Assembly (NCBI RefSeq): GCF_963576545.1
Contig: NW_026870446.1
Span: 434,001-498,000, forward strand
Direction: 5' to 3'
From: Limanda limanda
Taxonomy: Eukaryota > Chordata > Actinopteri > Pleuronectiformes > Pleuronectidae
Length of the DNA: 64,000 nucleotides
The position numbers and the translations under genes are program-made. Under the pieces are notes generated by a model, which did not search any database, was not told the origin of the DNA, and worked only from the letters and a program-made list of their open reading frames with translations. This document shows, piece by piece, positions 9,646 to 23,000 of the stretch (the stretch's first letter is position 1; the number at the start of each line of letters is the position of its first letter).

Positions 9646-12600
9646 GTGAAGGTCGGAGAGACTTGGAAAGTGGTTGCATCTGGACTAATTTGGGTCCTGC
9701 GGATCGATTGGTACCATCCCCGAGCTTGTACGACCTTCGGAAGAGGTCGACCGACGAAATTCCCCCAAATCTGAGGAGATATTCTTGAATAACTTTTTTT
9801 GTGAAGGTCGGAGAGACTTGCAAGTAGGCTCTACCCCCACTAAATGGGGTAGCGCGCATCGATCGGTACCATCCTTGAGCTTCTCCGACTTTCGGAAGGG
9901 TTAGGGTTAGGGTTAGGGATGAAAGCACATAGGAGAAAGAGATATTCTTGAATAACTTTTTTTGTGAAGGTCGGAGAGACTTGCAAGTAGGCTCTACGCC
10001 CACTAAATGGGGTAGCGCGCATCGATCGGTACCATCCTTGAGCTTCTCCGACTTTCGGAAGGGTTAGGGTTAGGGTTAGGGATGAAAGCACATAGGAGAA
10101 AGAGATATTCTTGAATAACTTTTTTTGTGAAGGTCGGAGAGACTTGGAAAGTGGTTGCATCTGGACTAATTTGGGTCCTGCGGATCGATTGGTACCATCC
10201 CCGAGCTTGTACGACCTTCGGAAGAGGTCGACCGACGAAATTCCCCCAAATCTGAGGAGATATTCTTGAATAACGTTTTTTGTGAAGGTCGGAGAGACTT
10301 GCAAGTAGGCTCTACCCCCACTAAATGGGGTTGCGCGCATCGATCGGTACCATCCTTGAGCTTCTCCGACTTTCGGAAGGGTTAGGGTTAGGGTTAGGGA
10401 TGAAAGCACATAGGAGAAAGAGATATTCTTGAATAACTTTTTTTGTGAAGGTCGGAGAGACTTGCAAGTAGGCTCTACCCCCACTAAATGGGGTAGCGCG
10501 CATCGATCGGTACCATCCTTGAGCTTCTCCGACTTTCGGAAGGGTTAGGGTTAGGGTTAGGGATGAAAGCACATAGGAGAAAGAGATATTCTTGAATAAC
10601 TTTTTTTGTGAAGGTCGGAGAGACTTGGAAAGTGGTTGCATCTGGACTAATTTGGGTCCTGCGGATCGATTGGTACCATCCCCGAGCTTGTACGACCTTC
10701 GGAAGAGGTCGACCGACGAAATTCCCCCAAATCTGAGGAGATATTCTTGAATAACTTTTTTTGTGAAGGTCGGAGAGACTTGCAAGTAGGCTCTACCCCC
10801 ACTAAATGGGGTAGCGCGCATCGATCGGTACCATCCTTGAGCTTCTCCGACTTTCGGAAGGGTTAGGGTTAGGGTTAGGGATGAAAGCACATAGGAGAAA
10901 GAGATATTCTTGAAAAACTTTTTTTGTGAAGGTCGGAGAGACTTGCAAGTAGGCTCTACCCCCACTAAATGGGGTAGCGCGCATCGATCGGTACCATCCT
11001 TGAGCTTCTCCGACTTTCGGAAGGGTTAGGGTTAGGGTTAGGGATGAAAGCACATAGGAGAAAGAGATATTCTTGAATAACTTTTTTTGTGAAGGTCGGA
11101 GAGACTTGGAAAGTGGTTGCATCTGGACTAATTTGGGTCCTGCGGATCGATTGGTACCATCCCCGAGCTTGTACGACCTTCGGAAGAGGTCGACCGACGA
11201 AATTCCCCCAAATCTGAGGAGATATTCTTGAATAACTTTTTTTGTGAAGGTCGGAGAGACTTGCAAGTAGGCTCTACCCCCACTAAATGGGGTTGCGCGC
11301 ATCGATCGGTACCATCCTTGAGCTTCTCCGACTTTCGGAAGGGTTAGGGTTAGGGTTAGGGATGAAAGCACATAGGAGAAAGAGATATTCTTGAATAACT
11401 TTTTTTGTGAAGGTCGGAGAGACTTGCAAGTAGGCTCTACCCCCACTAAATGGGGTAGCGCGCATCGATCGGTACCATCCTTGAGCTTCTCCGACTTTCG
11501 GAAGGGTTAGGGTTAGGGTTAGGGATGAAAGCACATAGGAGAAAGAGATATTCTTGAATAACTTTTTTTGTGAAGGTCGGAGAGACTTGGAAAGTGGTTG
11601 CATCTGGACTAATTTGGGTCCTGCGGATCGATTGGTACCATCCCCGAGCTTGTACGACCTTCGGAAGAGGTCGACCGACGAAATTCCCCCAAATCTGAGG
11701 AGATATTCTTGAATAACTTTTTTTGTGAAGGTCGGAGAGACTTGCAAGTAGGCTCTACCCCCACTAAATGGGGTAGCGCGCATCGATCGGTACCATCCTT
11801 GAGCTTCTCCGACTTTCGGAAGGGTTAGGGTTAGGGATGAAAGCACATAGGAGAAAGAGATATTCTTGAATAACTTTTTTTGTGAAGGTCGGAGAGACTT
11901 GCAAGTAGGCTCTACCCCCACTAAATGGGGTAGCGCGCATCGATCGGTACCATCCTTGAGCTTCTCCGACTTTCGGAAGGGTTAGGGTTAGGGTTAGGGA
12001 TGAAAGCACATAGGAGAAAGAGATATTCTTGAATAACTTTTTTTGTGAAGGTCGGAGAGACTTGGAAAGTGGTTGCATCTGGACTAATTTGGGTCCTGCG
12101 GATCGATTGGTACCATCCCCGAGCTTGTACGACCTTCGGAAGAGGTCGACCGACGAAATTCCCCCAAATCTGAGGAGATATTCTTGAATAACTTTTTTTG
12201 TGAAGGTCGGAGAGACTTGCAAGTAGGCTCTACCCCCACTAAATGGGGTTGCGCGCATCGATCGGTACCATCCTTGAGCTTCTCCGACTTTTGGAAGGGT
12301 TAGGGTTAGGGTTAGGGATGAAAGCACATAGGAGAAAGAGATATTCTTGAATAACTTTTTTTGTGAAGGTCGGAGAGACTTGCAAGTAGGCTCTACCCCC
12401 ACTAAATGGGGTAGCGCGCATCGATCGGTACCATCCTTGAGCTTCTCCGACTTTCGGAAGGGTTAGGGTTAGGGTTAGGGATGAAAGCACATAGGAGAAA
12501 GAGATATTCTTGAATAACTTTTTTTGTGAAGGTCGGAGAGACTTGGAAAGTGGTTGCATCTGGACTAATTTGGGTCCTGCGGATCGATTGGTACCATCCC

Positions 12601-13006
12601 CGAGCTTGTACGACCTTCGGAAGAGGTCGACCGACGAAATTCCCCCAAATCTGAGGAGATATTCTTGAATAACTTTTTTTGTGAAGGTCGGAGAGACTTG
12701 CAAGTAGGCTCTACCCCCACTAAATGGGGTTGCGCGCATCGATCGGTACCATCCTTGAGCTTCTCCGACTTTTGGAAGGGTTAGGGTTAGGGTTAGGGAT
12801 GAAAGCACATAGGAGAAAGAGATATTCTTGAATAACTTTTTTTGTGAAGGTCGGAGAGACTTGCAAGTAGGCTCTACCCCCACTAAATGGGGTAGCGCGC
12901 ATCGATCGGTACCATCCTTGAGCTTCTCCGACTTTCGGAAGGGTTAGGGTTAGGGTTAGGGATGAAAGCACATAGGAGAAAGAGATATTCTTGAATAACT
13001 TTTTTT
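9646..13006 (+). repeat. Seven B-A-A trimers (481-bp period)
   Basis: B units start at 9646, 10127, 10608, 11089, 11570, 12045 and 12526, each followed by exactly two A. The period is 481 bp, except for the fifth trimer (475 bp), whose first A (11725) is short. This is the most regular trimer stretch of the window. GATAACGTTTT-type noise is confined to single units: a G in the T-run near 10275 and a GAAAAAC variant near 10913. Confidence 0.94.
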
Positions 13007-15576
13007 GTGAAGGTCGGAGAGACTTGGAAAGTGGTTGCATCTGGACTAATTTGGGTCCTGCGGATCGATTGGTACCATCCCCGAGCTTGTACGACCTTCG
13101 GAAGAGGTCGACCGACGAAATTCCCCCAAATCTGAGGAGATATTCTTGAATAACTTTTTTTGTGAAGGTCGGAGAGACTTGCAAGTAGGCTCTACCCCCA
13201 CTAAATGGGGTTGCGCGCATCGATCAGTACCATCCTTGAGCTTCTCCGACTTTCGGAAGGGTTAGGGTTAGGGTTAGGGATGAAAGCACATAGGAGAAAG
13301 AGATATTCTTGAATAACTTTTTTTGTGAAGGTCGGAGAGACTTGCAAGTAGGCTCTACCCCCACTAAATGGGGTAGCGCGCATCGATCGGTACCATCCTT
13401 GAGCTTCTCCGACTTTCGGAAGGGTTAGGGTTAGGGTTAGGGATGAAAGCACATAGGAGAAAGAGATATTCTTGAATAACTTTTTTTGTGAAGGTCGGAG
13501 AGACTTGCAAGTAGGCTCTGCCCCCACTAAATGGGGTAGCGCGCATCGATCGGTACCATCCTTGAGCTTCTCCGACTTTCGGAAGGGTTAGGGTTAGGGT
13601 TAGGGATGAAAGCACATAGGAGAAAGAGATATTCTTGAATAACTTTTTTTGTGAAGGTCGGAGAGACTTGGAAAGTGGTTGCATCTGGACTAATTTGGGT
13701 CCTGCGGATCGATTGGTACCATCCCCGAGCTTGTACGACCTTCGGAAGAGGTCGACCGACGAAATTCCCCCAAATCTGAGGAGATATTCTTGAATAACTT
13801 TTTTTGTGAAGGTCTGAGAGACTTGCAAGTAGGCTCTACCCCCACTAAATGGGGTAGCGCGCATCGATCGGTACCATCCTTGAGCTTCTCCGACTTTCGG
13901 AAGGGTTAGGGTTAGGGATGAAAGCACATAGGAGAAAGAGATATTCTTGAATAACTTTTTTTGTGAAGGTCGGAGAGACTTGCAAGTAGGCTCTACCCCC
14001 ACTAAATGGGGTAACGCGCATCGATCGGTACCATCCTTGAGCTTCTCCGACTTTCGGAAGGGTTAGGGTTAGGGTTAGGGATGAAAGCACATAGGAGAAA
14101 GAGATATTCTTGAATAACTTTTTTTGTGAAGGTCGGAGAGACTTGGAAAGTGGTTGCATCTGGACTAATTTGGGTCCTGCGGATCGATTGGTACCATCCC
14201 CGAGCTTGTACGACCTTTGGAAGAGGTCGACCGACGAAATTCCCCCAAATCTGAGGAGATATTCTTGAATTACTTTTTTTGTGAAGGTCGGAGAGACTTG
14301 CAAGTAGGCTCTACCCCCACTAAATGGGGTTGCGCGCATCGATCGGTACTATCCTTGAGCTTCTCCGACTTTCGGAAGGGTTAGGGTTAGGGTTAGGGAT
14401 GAAAGCACATAGGAGAAAGAGATATTCTTGAATAACTTTTTTTGTGAAGGTCGGAGAGACTTGCAAGTAGGCTCTACCCCCACTAAATGGGGTAGCGCGC
14501 ATCGATCGGTACCATCCTTGAGCTTCTCCGACTTTCGGAAGGGTTAGGGTTAGGGTTAGGGATGAAAGCACATAGGAGAAAGAGATATTCTTGAATAACT
14601 TTTTTTGTGAAGGTCGGAGAGACTTGCAAGTAGGCTCTGCCCCCACTAAATGGGGTAGCGCGCATCGATCGGTACCATCCTTGAGCTTCTCCGACTTTCG
14701 GAAGGGTTAGGGTTAGGGTTAGGGATGAAAGCACATAGGAGAAAGAGATATTCTTGAATAACTTTTTTTGTGAAGGTCGGAGAGACTTGGAAAGTGGTTG
14801 CATCTGGACTAATTTGGGTCCTGCGGATCGATTGGTACCATCCCCGAGCTTGTACGACCTTCGGAAGAGGTCGACCGACGAAATTCCCCCAAATCTGAGG
14901 AGATATTCTTGAATTACTTTTTTTGTGAAGGTCGGAGAGACTTGCAAGTAGGCTCTACCCCCACTAAATGGGGTTGCGCGCATCGATCGGTACCATCCTT
15001 GAGCTTCTCCGACTTTCGGAAGGGTTAGGGTTAGGGTTAGGGATGAAAGCACATAGGAGAAAGAGATATTCTTGAATAACTTTTTTTGTGAAGGTCGGAG
15101 AGACTTGCAAGTAGGCTCTACCCCCACTAAATGGGGTTGCGCGCATCGATCAGTACCATCCTTGAGCTTCTCCGACTTTCGGAAGGGTTAGGGTTAGGGT
15201 TAGGGATGAAAGCACATAGGAGAAAGAGATATTCTTGAATAACTTTTTTTGTGAAGGTCGGAGAGACTTGCAAGTAGGCTCTACCCCCACTAAATGTGGT
15301 AGCGCGCATCGATCGGTACCATCCTTGAGCTTCTCCGACTTTCGGAAGGGTTAGGGTTAGGGTTAGGGATGAAAGCACATAGGAGAAAGAGATATTCTTG
15401 AATAACTTTTTTTGTGAAGGTTGGAGAGACTTGCAAGTAGGCTCTACCCCCACTAAATGGGGTAGCGCGCATCGATCGGTACCATCCTTGAGCTTCTCCG
15501 ACTTTCGGAAGGGTTAGGGTTAGGGTTAGGGATGAAAGCACATAGGAGAAAGAGATATTCTTGAATAACTTTTTTT
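13007..15576 (+). repeat. Transition block, related by a 2570-bp offset to the next one
   Basis: Order: B 13007 with three A, B 13651 with two (first one short), B 14126 with three, B 14770 followed by A at 14925, 15088, 15251 and 15414. From 13325 onward, unit order and markers repeat at +2570 (13651/16221, 14126/16696, 14770/17340). Shared markers include GGTCTGAGAG in the short A and ATGTGG at 15251/17821. The B allele ending GAATTAC first appears here, near 14270. Confidence 0.9.
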
Positions 15577-18500
15577 GTGAAGGTCGGAGAGACTTGCAAG
15601 TAGGCTCTACCCCCACTAAATGGGGTAGCGCGCATCGATCGGTACCATCCTTGAGCTTCTCCGACTTTCGGAAGGGTTAGGGTTAGGGTTAGGGATGAAA
15701 GCACATAGGAGAAAGAGATATTCTTGAATAACTTTTTTTGTGAAGGTCGGAGAGACTTGGAAAGTGGTTGCATCTGGACTAATTTGGGTCTTGCGGATCG
15801 ATTGGTACCATCCCCGAGCTTGTACGACCTTCGGAAGAGGTCGACCGACGAAATTCCCCCAAATCTGAGGAGATATTCTTGAATAACTTTTTTTGTGAAG
15901 GTCGGAGAGACTTGCAAGTAGGCTCTACCCCCACTAAATGTGGTTGCGCGCATCGATCGGTACCATCCTTGAGCTTCTCCGACTTTCGGAAGGGTTAGGG
16001 TTAGGGTTAGGGATGAAAGCACATAGGAGAAAGAGATATTCTTGAATAACTTTTTTTGTGAAGGTCGGAGAGACTTGCAAGTAGGCTCTGCCCCCACTAA
16101 ATGGGGTAGCGCGCATCGATCGGTACCATCCTTGAGCTTCTCCGACTTTCGGAAGGGTTAGGGTTAGGGTTAGGGATGAAAGCACATAGGAGAAAGAGAT
16201 ATTCTTGAATAACTTTTTTTGTGAAGGTCGGAGAGACTTGGAAAGTGGTTGCATCTGGACTAATTTGGGTCCTGCGGATCGATTGGTACCATCCCCGAGC
16301 TTGTACGACCTTCGGAAGAGGTCGACCGACGAAATTCCCCCAAATCTGAGGAGATATTCTTGAATAACTTTTTTTGTGAAGGTCTGAGAGACTTGCAAGT
16401 AGGCTCTACCCCCACTAAATGGGGTAGCGCGCATCGATCGGTACCATCCTTGAGCTTCTCCGACTTTCGGAAGGGTTAGGGTTAGGGATGAAAGCACATA
16501 GGAGAAAGAGATATTCTTGAATAACTTTTTTTGTGAAGGTCGGAGAGACTTGCAAGTAGGCTCTACCCCCACTAAATGGGGTAGCGCGCATCGATCGGTA
16601 CCATCCTTGAGCTTCTCCGACTTTCGGAAGGGTTAGGGTTAGGGTTAGGGATGAAAGCACATAGGAGAAAGAGATATTCTTGAATAACTTTTTTTGTGAA
16701 GGTCGGAGAGACTTGGAAAGTGGTTGCATCTGGACTAATTTGGGTCCTGCGGATCGATTGGTACCATCCCCGAGCTTGTACGACCTTCGGAAGAGGTCGA
16801 CCGACGAAATTCCCCCAAATCTGAGGAGATATTCTTGAATTACTTTTTTTGTGAAGGTCGGAGAGACTTGCAAGTAGGCTCTACCCCCACTAAATGGGGT
16901 TGCGCGCATCGATCGGTACCATCCTTGAGCTTCTCCGACTTTCGGAAGGGTTAGGGTTAGGGTTAGGGATGAAAGCACATAGGAGAAAGAGATATTCTTG
17001 AATAACTTTTTTTGTGAAGGTCGGAGAGACTTGCAAGTAGGCTCTACCCCCACTAAATGGGGTAGCGCGCATCGATCGGTACCATCCTTGAGCTTCTCCG
17101 ACTTTCGGAAGGGTTAGGGTTAGGGTTAGGGATGAAAGCACATAGGAGAAAGAGATATTCTTGAATAACTTTTTTTGTGAAGGTCGGAGAGACTTGCAAG
17201 TAGGCTCTGCCCCCACTAAATGGGGTAGCGCGCATCGATCGGTACCATTCTTGAGCTTCTCCGACTTTCGGAAGGGTTAGGGTTAGGGTTAGGGATGAAA
17301 GCACATAGGAGAAAGAGATATTCTTGAATAACTTTTTTTGTGAAGGTCGGAGAGACTTGGAAAGTGGTTGCATCTGGACTAATTTGGGTCCTGCGGATCG
17401 ATTGGTACCATCCCCGAGCTTGTACGACCTTCGGAAGAGGTCGACCGACGAAATTCCCCCAAATCTGAGGAGATATTCTTGAATTACTTTTTTTGTGAAG
17501 GTCGGAGAGACTTGCAAGTAGGCTCTACCCCCACTAAATGGGGTTGCGCGCATCGATCGGTACCATCCTTGAGCTTCTCCGACTTTCGGAAGGGTTAGGG
17601 TTAGGGTTAGGGATGAAAGCACATAGGAGAAAGAGATATTCTTGAATAACTTTTTTTGTGAAGGTCGGAGAGACTTGCAAGTAGGCTCTACCCCCACTAA
17701 ATGGGGTTGCGCGCATCGATCGGTACCATCCTTGAGCTTCTCCGACTTTCGGAAGGGTTAGGGTTAGGGTTAGGGATGAAAGCACATAGGAGAAAGAGAT
17801 ATTCTTGAATAACTTTTTTTGTGAAGGTCGGAGAGACTTGCAAGTAGGCTCTACCCCCACTAAATGTGGTAGTGCGCATCGATCGGTACCATCCTTGAGC
17901 TTCTCCGACTTTCGGAAGGGTTAGGGTTAGGGTTAGGGATGAAAGCACATAGGAGAAAGAGATATTCTTGAATAACTTTTTTTGTGAAGGTCGGAGAGAC
18001 TTGCAAGTAGGCTCTACCCCCACTAAATGGGGTAGCGCGCATCGATCGGTACCATCCTTGAGCTTCTCCGACTTTCGGAAGGGTTAGGGTTAGGGTTAGG
18101 GATGAAAGCACATAGGAGAAAGAGATATTCTTGAATAACTTTTTTTGTGAAGGTCGGAGAGACTTGCAAGTAGGCTCTACCCCCACTAAATGGGGTAGCG
18201 CGCATCGATCGGTACCATCCTTGAGCTTCTCCGACTTTCGGAAGGGTTAGGGTTAGGGATGAAAGCACATAGGAGAAAGAGATATTCTTGAATAACTTTT
18301 TTTGTGAAGGTCGGAGAGACTTGGAAAGTGGTTGCATCTGGACTAATTTGGGTCCTGCGGATCGATTGGTACCATCCCCGAGCTTGTACGACCTTCGGAA
18401 GAGGTCGACCGACGAAATTCCCCCAAATCTGAGGAGATATTCTTGAATAACTTTTTTTGTGAAGGTCGGAGAGACTTGCAAGTAGGCTCTACCCCCACTA

Positions 18501-20064
18501 AATGGGGTTGCGCGCATCGATCGGTACCATCGTTGAGCTTCTCCGACTTTCGGAAGGGTTAGGGTTAGGGTTAGGGATGAAAGCACATAGGAGAAAGAGA
18601 TATTCTTGAATAACTTTTTTTGTGAAGGTCGGAGAGACTTGCAAGTAGGCTTTACCCCCACTAAATGGGGTAGCGCGCATCGATCGGTACCATCCTTGAG
18701 CTTCTCCGACTTTCGGAAGGGTTAGGGTTAGGGTTAGGGATGAAAGCACATAGGAGAAAGAGATATTCTTGAATAACTTTTTTTGTGAAGGTCGGAGAGA
18801 CTTGGAAAGTGGTTGCATCTGGACTAATTTGTGTCCTGCGGATCGATTGGTACCATCCTTGAGCTTGTACGACCTTCGGAAGAGGTCGACCGACGAAAAT
18901 CCCCCAAATCTGAGGAGATATTCTTGAATAACTTTTTTTGTGAAGGTCGGAGAGACTTGCAAGTAGGCTCTACTCCCACTAAATGGGGTAGCGCGCATCG
19001 ATCGGTACCATCCTTGAGCTTCTCCGACTTTCGGAAGGGTTAGGGTTAGGGTTAGGGATGAAAGCACATAGGAGAAAGAGATATTCTTGAATAACTTTTT
19101 TTGTGAAGGTCGGAGAGACTTGCAAGTAGGCTCTACCCCCACTAAATGGGGTAGCGCGCATCGATCGGTACCATCCTTGAGCTTCTCCGACTTTCGGAAG
19201 GGTTAGGGTTAGGGTTAGGGATGAAAGCACATAGGAGAAAGAGATATTCTTGAATAACTTTTTTTGTGAAGGTCGGAGAGACTTGGAAAGTGGTTGCATC
19301 TGGACTAATTTGGGTCCTGCAGATCGATTGGTACCATCCCCGAGCTTGTACGACCTTCGGAAGAGGTCGACCGACGAAATTCCCCCAAATCTGAGGAGAT
19401 ATTCTTGAATAACTTTTTTTGTGAAGGTCGGAGAGACTTGCAAGTAGGCTCTACCCCCACTAAATGGGGTTGCGCGCATCGATCGGTACCATCCTTGAGC
19501 TTCTCCGACTTTCGGAAGGGTTAGGGTTAGGGTTAGGGATGAAAGCACATAGGAGAAAGAGATATTCTTGAATAACTTTTTTTGTGAAGGTCGGAGAGAC
19601 TTGCAAGTAGGCTCTACCCCCACTAAATGGGGTAGCGCGCATCGATCGGTACCATCCTTGAGCTTCTCCGACTTTCGGAAGGGTTAGGGTTAGGGTTAGG
19701 GATGAAAGCACATAGGAGAAAGAGATATTCTTGAATAACTTTTTTTGTGAAGGTCGGAGAGACTTGCAAGTAGGCTCTACCCCCACTAAATGGGGTAGCG
19801 CGCATCGATCAGTACCATCCTTGAGCTTCTCCGACTTTCGGAAGGGTTAGGGTTAGGGTTAGGGATGAAAGCACATAGGAGAAAGAGATATTCTTGAATA
19901 ACTTTTTTTGTGAAGGTCGGAGAGACTTGGAAAGTGGTTGCATCTGGACTAATTTGGGTCCTGCAGATCGATTGGTACCATCCCCGAGCTTGTACGACCT
20001 TCGGAAGAGGTCGACCGACGAAATTCCCCCAAATCTGAGGAGATATTCTTGAATAACTTTTTTT
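15577..20064 (+). repeat. 4488-bp higher-order repeat, copy 1
   Basis: Twenty A (two short, 16376 and 18147) and eight B. Order: A; B15740 AA; B16221 AA; B16696 AAA; B17340 AAAAA; B18304 AA; B18785 AA; B19266 AAA; B19910. The lengths sum to 4488. Markers shared with copies 2 and 3 are GGGTCTTGCGG in the first B, GAATTAC in the third and fourth, GTGTCCTGCGG in B18785, and CCTGCAGATC in the last two. Private differences include GTGGTTGCG at 15895, AGTGCGC at 17821 and GAAAATCCCC near 18895. Confidence 0.93.
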
Positions 20065-23000
20065 GTGAAGGTCGGAGAGACTTGCAAGTAGGCTCTACCC
20101 CCACTAAATGGGGTAGCGCGCATCGATCGGTACCATCCTTGAGCTTCTCCGACTTTCGGAAGGGTTAGGGTTAGGGTTAGGGATGAAAGCACATAGGAGA
20201 AAGAGATATTCTTGAATAACTTTTTTTGTGAAGGTCGGAGAGACTTGGAAAGTGGTTGCATCTGGACTAATTTGGGTCTTGCGGATCGATTGGTACCATC
20301 CCCGAGCTTGTACGACCTTCGGAAGAGGTCGACCGACGAAATTCCCCCAAATCTGAGGAGATATTCTTGAATAACTTTTTTTGTGAAGGTCGGAGAGACT
20401 TGCAAGTAGGCTCTACCCCCACTAAATGGGGTTGCGCGCATCGATCGGTACCATCCTTGAGCTTCTCCGACTTTCGGAAGGGTTAGGGTTAGGGTTAGGG
20501 ATGAAAGCACATAGGAGAAAGAGATATTCTTGAATAACTTTTTTTGTGAAGGTCGGAGAGACTTGCAAGTAGGCTCTGCCCCCACTAAATGGGGTAGCGC
20601 GCATCGATCGGTACCATCCTTGAGCTTCTCCGACTTTCGGAAGGGTTAGGGTTAGGGTTAGGGATGAAAGCACATAGGAGAAAGAGATATTCTTGAATAA
20701 CTTTTTTTGTGAAGGTCGGAGAGACTTGGAAAGTGGTTGCATCTGGACTAATTTGGGTCCTGCGGATCGATTGGTACCATCCCCGAGCTTGTACGACCTT
20801 CGGAAGAGGTCGACCGACGAAATTCCCCCAAATCTGAGGAGATATTCTTGAATAACTTTTTTTGTGAAGGTCTGAGAGACTTGCAAGTAGGCTCTACCCC
20901 CACTAAATGGGGTAGCGCGCATCGATCGGTACCATCCTTGAGCTTCTCCGACTTTCGGAAGGGTTAGGGTTAGGGATGAAAGCACATAGGAGAAAGAGAT
21001 ATTCTTGAATAACTTTTTTTGTGAAGGTCGGAGAGACTTGCAAGTAGGCTCTACCCCCACTAAATGGGGTAGCGCGCATCGATCGGTACCATCCTTGAGC
21101 TTCTCCGACTTTCGGAAGGGTTAGGGTTAGGGTTAGGGATGAAAGCACATAGGAGAAAGAGATATTCTTGAATAACTTTTTTTGTGAAGGTCGGAGAGAC
21201 TTGGAAAGTGGTTGCATCTGGACTAATTTGGGTCCTGCGGATCGATTGGTACCATCCCCGAGCTTGTACGACCTTCGGAAGAGGTCGACCGACGAAATTC
21301 CCCCAAATCTGAGGAGATATTCTTGAATTACTTTTTTTGTGAAGGTCGGAGAGACTTGCAAGTAGGCTCTACCCCCACTAAATGGGGTTGCGCGCATCGA
21401 TCGGTACCATCCTTGAGCTTCTCCGACTTTCGGAAGGGTTAGGGTTAGGGTTAGGGATGAAAGCACATAGGAGAAAGAGATATTCTTGAATAACTTTTTT
21501 TGTGAAGGTCGGAGAGACTTGCAAGTAGGCTCTACCCCCACTAAATGGGGTAGCGCGCATCGATCGGTACCATCCTTGAGCTTCTCCGACTTTCGGAAGG
21601 GTTAGGGTTAGGGTTAGGGATGAAAGCACATAGGAGAAAGAGATATTCTTGAATAACTTTTTTTGTGAAGGTCGGAGAGACTTGCAAGTAGGCTCTGCCC
21701 CCACTAAATGGGGTAGCGCGCATCGATCGGTACCATCCTTGAGCTTCTCCGACTTTCGGAAGGGTTAGGGTTAGGGTTAGGGATGAAAGCACATAGGAGA
21801 AAGAGATATTCTTGAATAACTTTTTTTGTGAAGGTCGGAGAGACTTGGAAAGTGGTTGCATCTGGACTAATTTGGGTCCTGCGGATCGATTGGTACCATC
21901 CCCGAGCTTGTACGACCTTCGGAAGAGGTCGACCGACGAAATTCCCCCAAATCTGAGGAGATATTCTTGAATTACTTTTTTTGTGAAGGTCGGAGAGACT
22001 TGCAAGTAGGCTCTACCCCCACTAAATGGGGTTGCGCGCATCGATCGGTACCATCCTTGAGCTTCTCCGACTTTCGGAAGGGTTAGGGTTAGGGTTAGGG
22101 ATGAAAGCACATAGGAGAAAGAGATATTCTTGAATAACTTTTTTTGTGAAGGTCGGAGAGACTTGCAAGTAGGCTCTACCCCCACTAAATGGGGTTGCGC
22201 GCATCGATCGGTACCATCCTTGAGCTTCTCCGACTTTCGGAAGGGTTAGGGTTAGGGTTAGGGATGAAAGCACATAGGAGAAAGAGATATTCTTGAATAA
22301 CTTTTTTTGTGAAGGTCGGAGAGACTTGCAAGTAGGCTCTACCCCCACTAAATGTGGTAGCGCGCATCGATCGGTACCATCCTTGAGCTTCTCCGACTTT
22401 CGGAAGGGTTAGGGTTAGGGTTAGGGATGAAAGCACATAGGAGAAAGAGATATTCTTGAATAACTTTTTTTGTGAAGGTCGGAGAGACTTGCAAGTAGGC
22501 TCTACCCCCACTAAATGGGGTAGCGCGCATCGATCGGTACCATCCTTGAGCTTCTCCGACTTTCGGAAGGGTTAGGGTTAGGGTTAGGGATGAAAGCACA
22601 TAGGAGAAAGAGATATTCTTGAATAACTTTTTTTGTGAAGGTCGGAGAGACTTGCAAGTAGGCTCTACCCCCACTAAATGGGGTAGCGCGCATCGATCGG
22701 TACCATCCTTGAGCTTCTCCGACTTTCGGAAGGGTTAGGGTTAGGGATGAAAGCACATAGGAGAAAGAGATATTCTTGAATAACTTTTTTTGTGAAGGTC
22801 GGAGAGACTTGGAAAGTGGTTGCATCTGGACTAATTTGGGTCCTGCGGATCGATTGGTACCATCCCCGAGCTTGTACGACCTTCGGAAGAGGTCGACCGA
22901 CGAAATTCCCCCAAATCTGAGGAGATATTCTTGAATAACTTTTTTTGTGAAGGTCGGAGAGACTTGCAAGTAGGCTCTACCCCCACTAAATGGGGTTGCG

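Noticed and set aside
18831..19043. Plus-strand 70-codon open frames recurring in B-A pairs with GTGTCC
   Set aside because: They arise because the G-to-T change at GTGTCC creates an ATG-led frame within copied blocks. They run through the telomeric tract and match nothing known.
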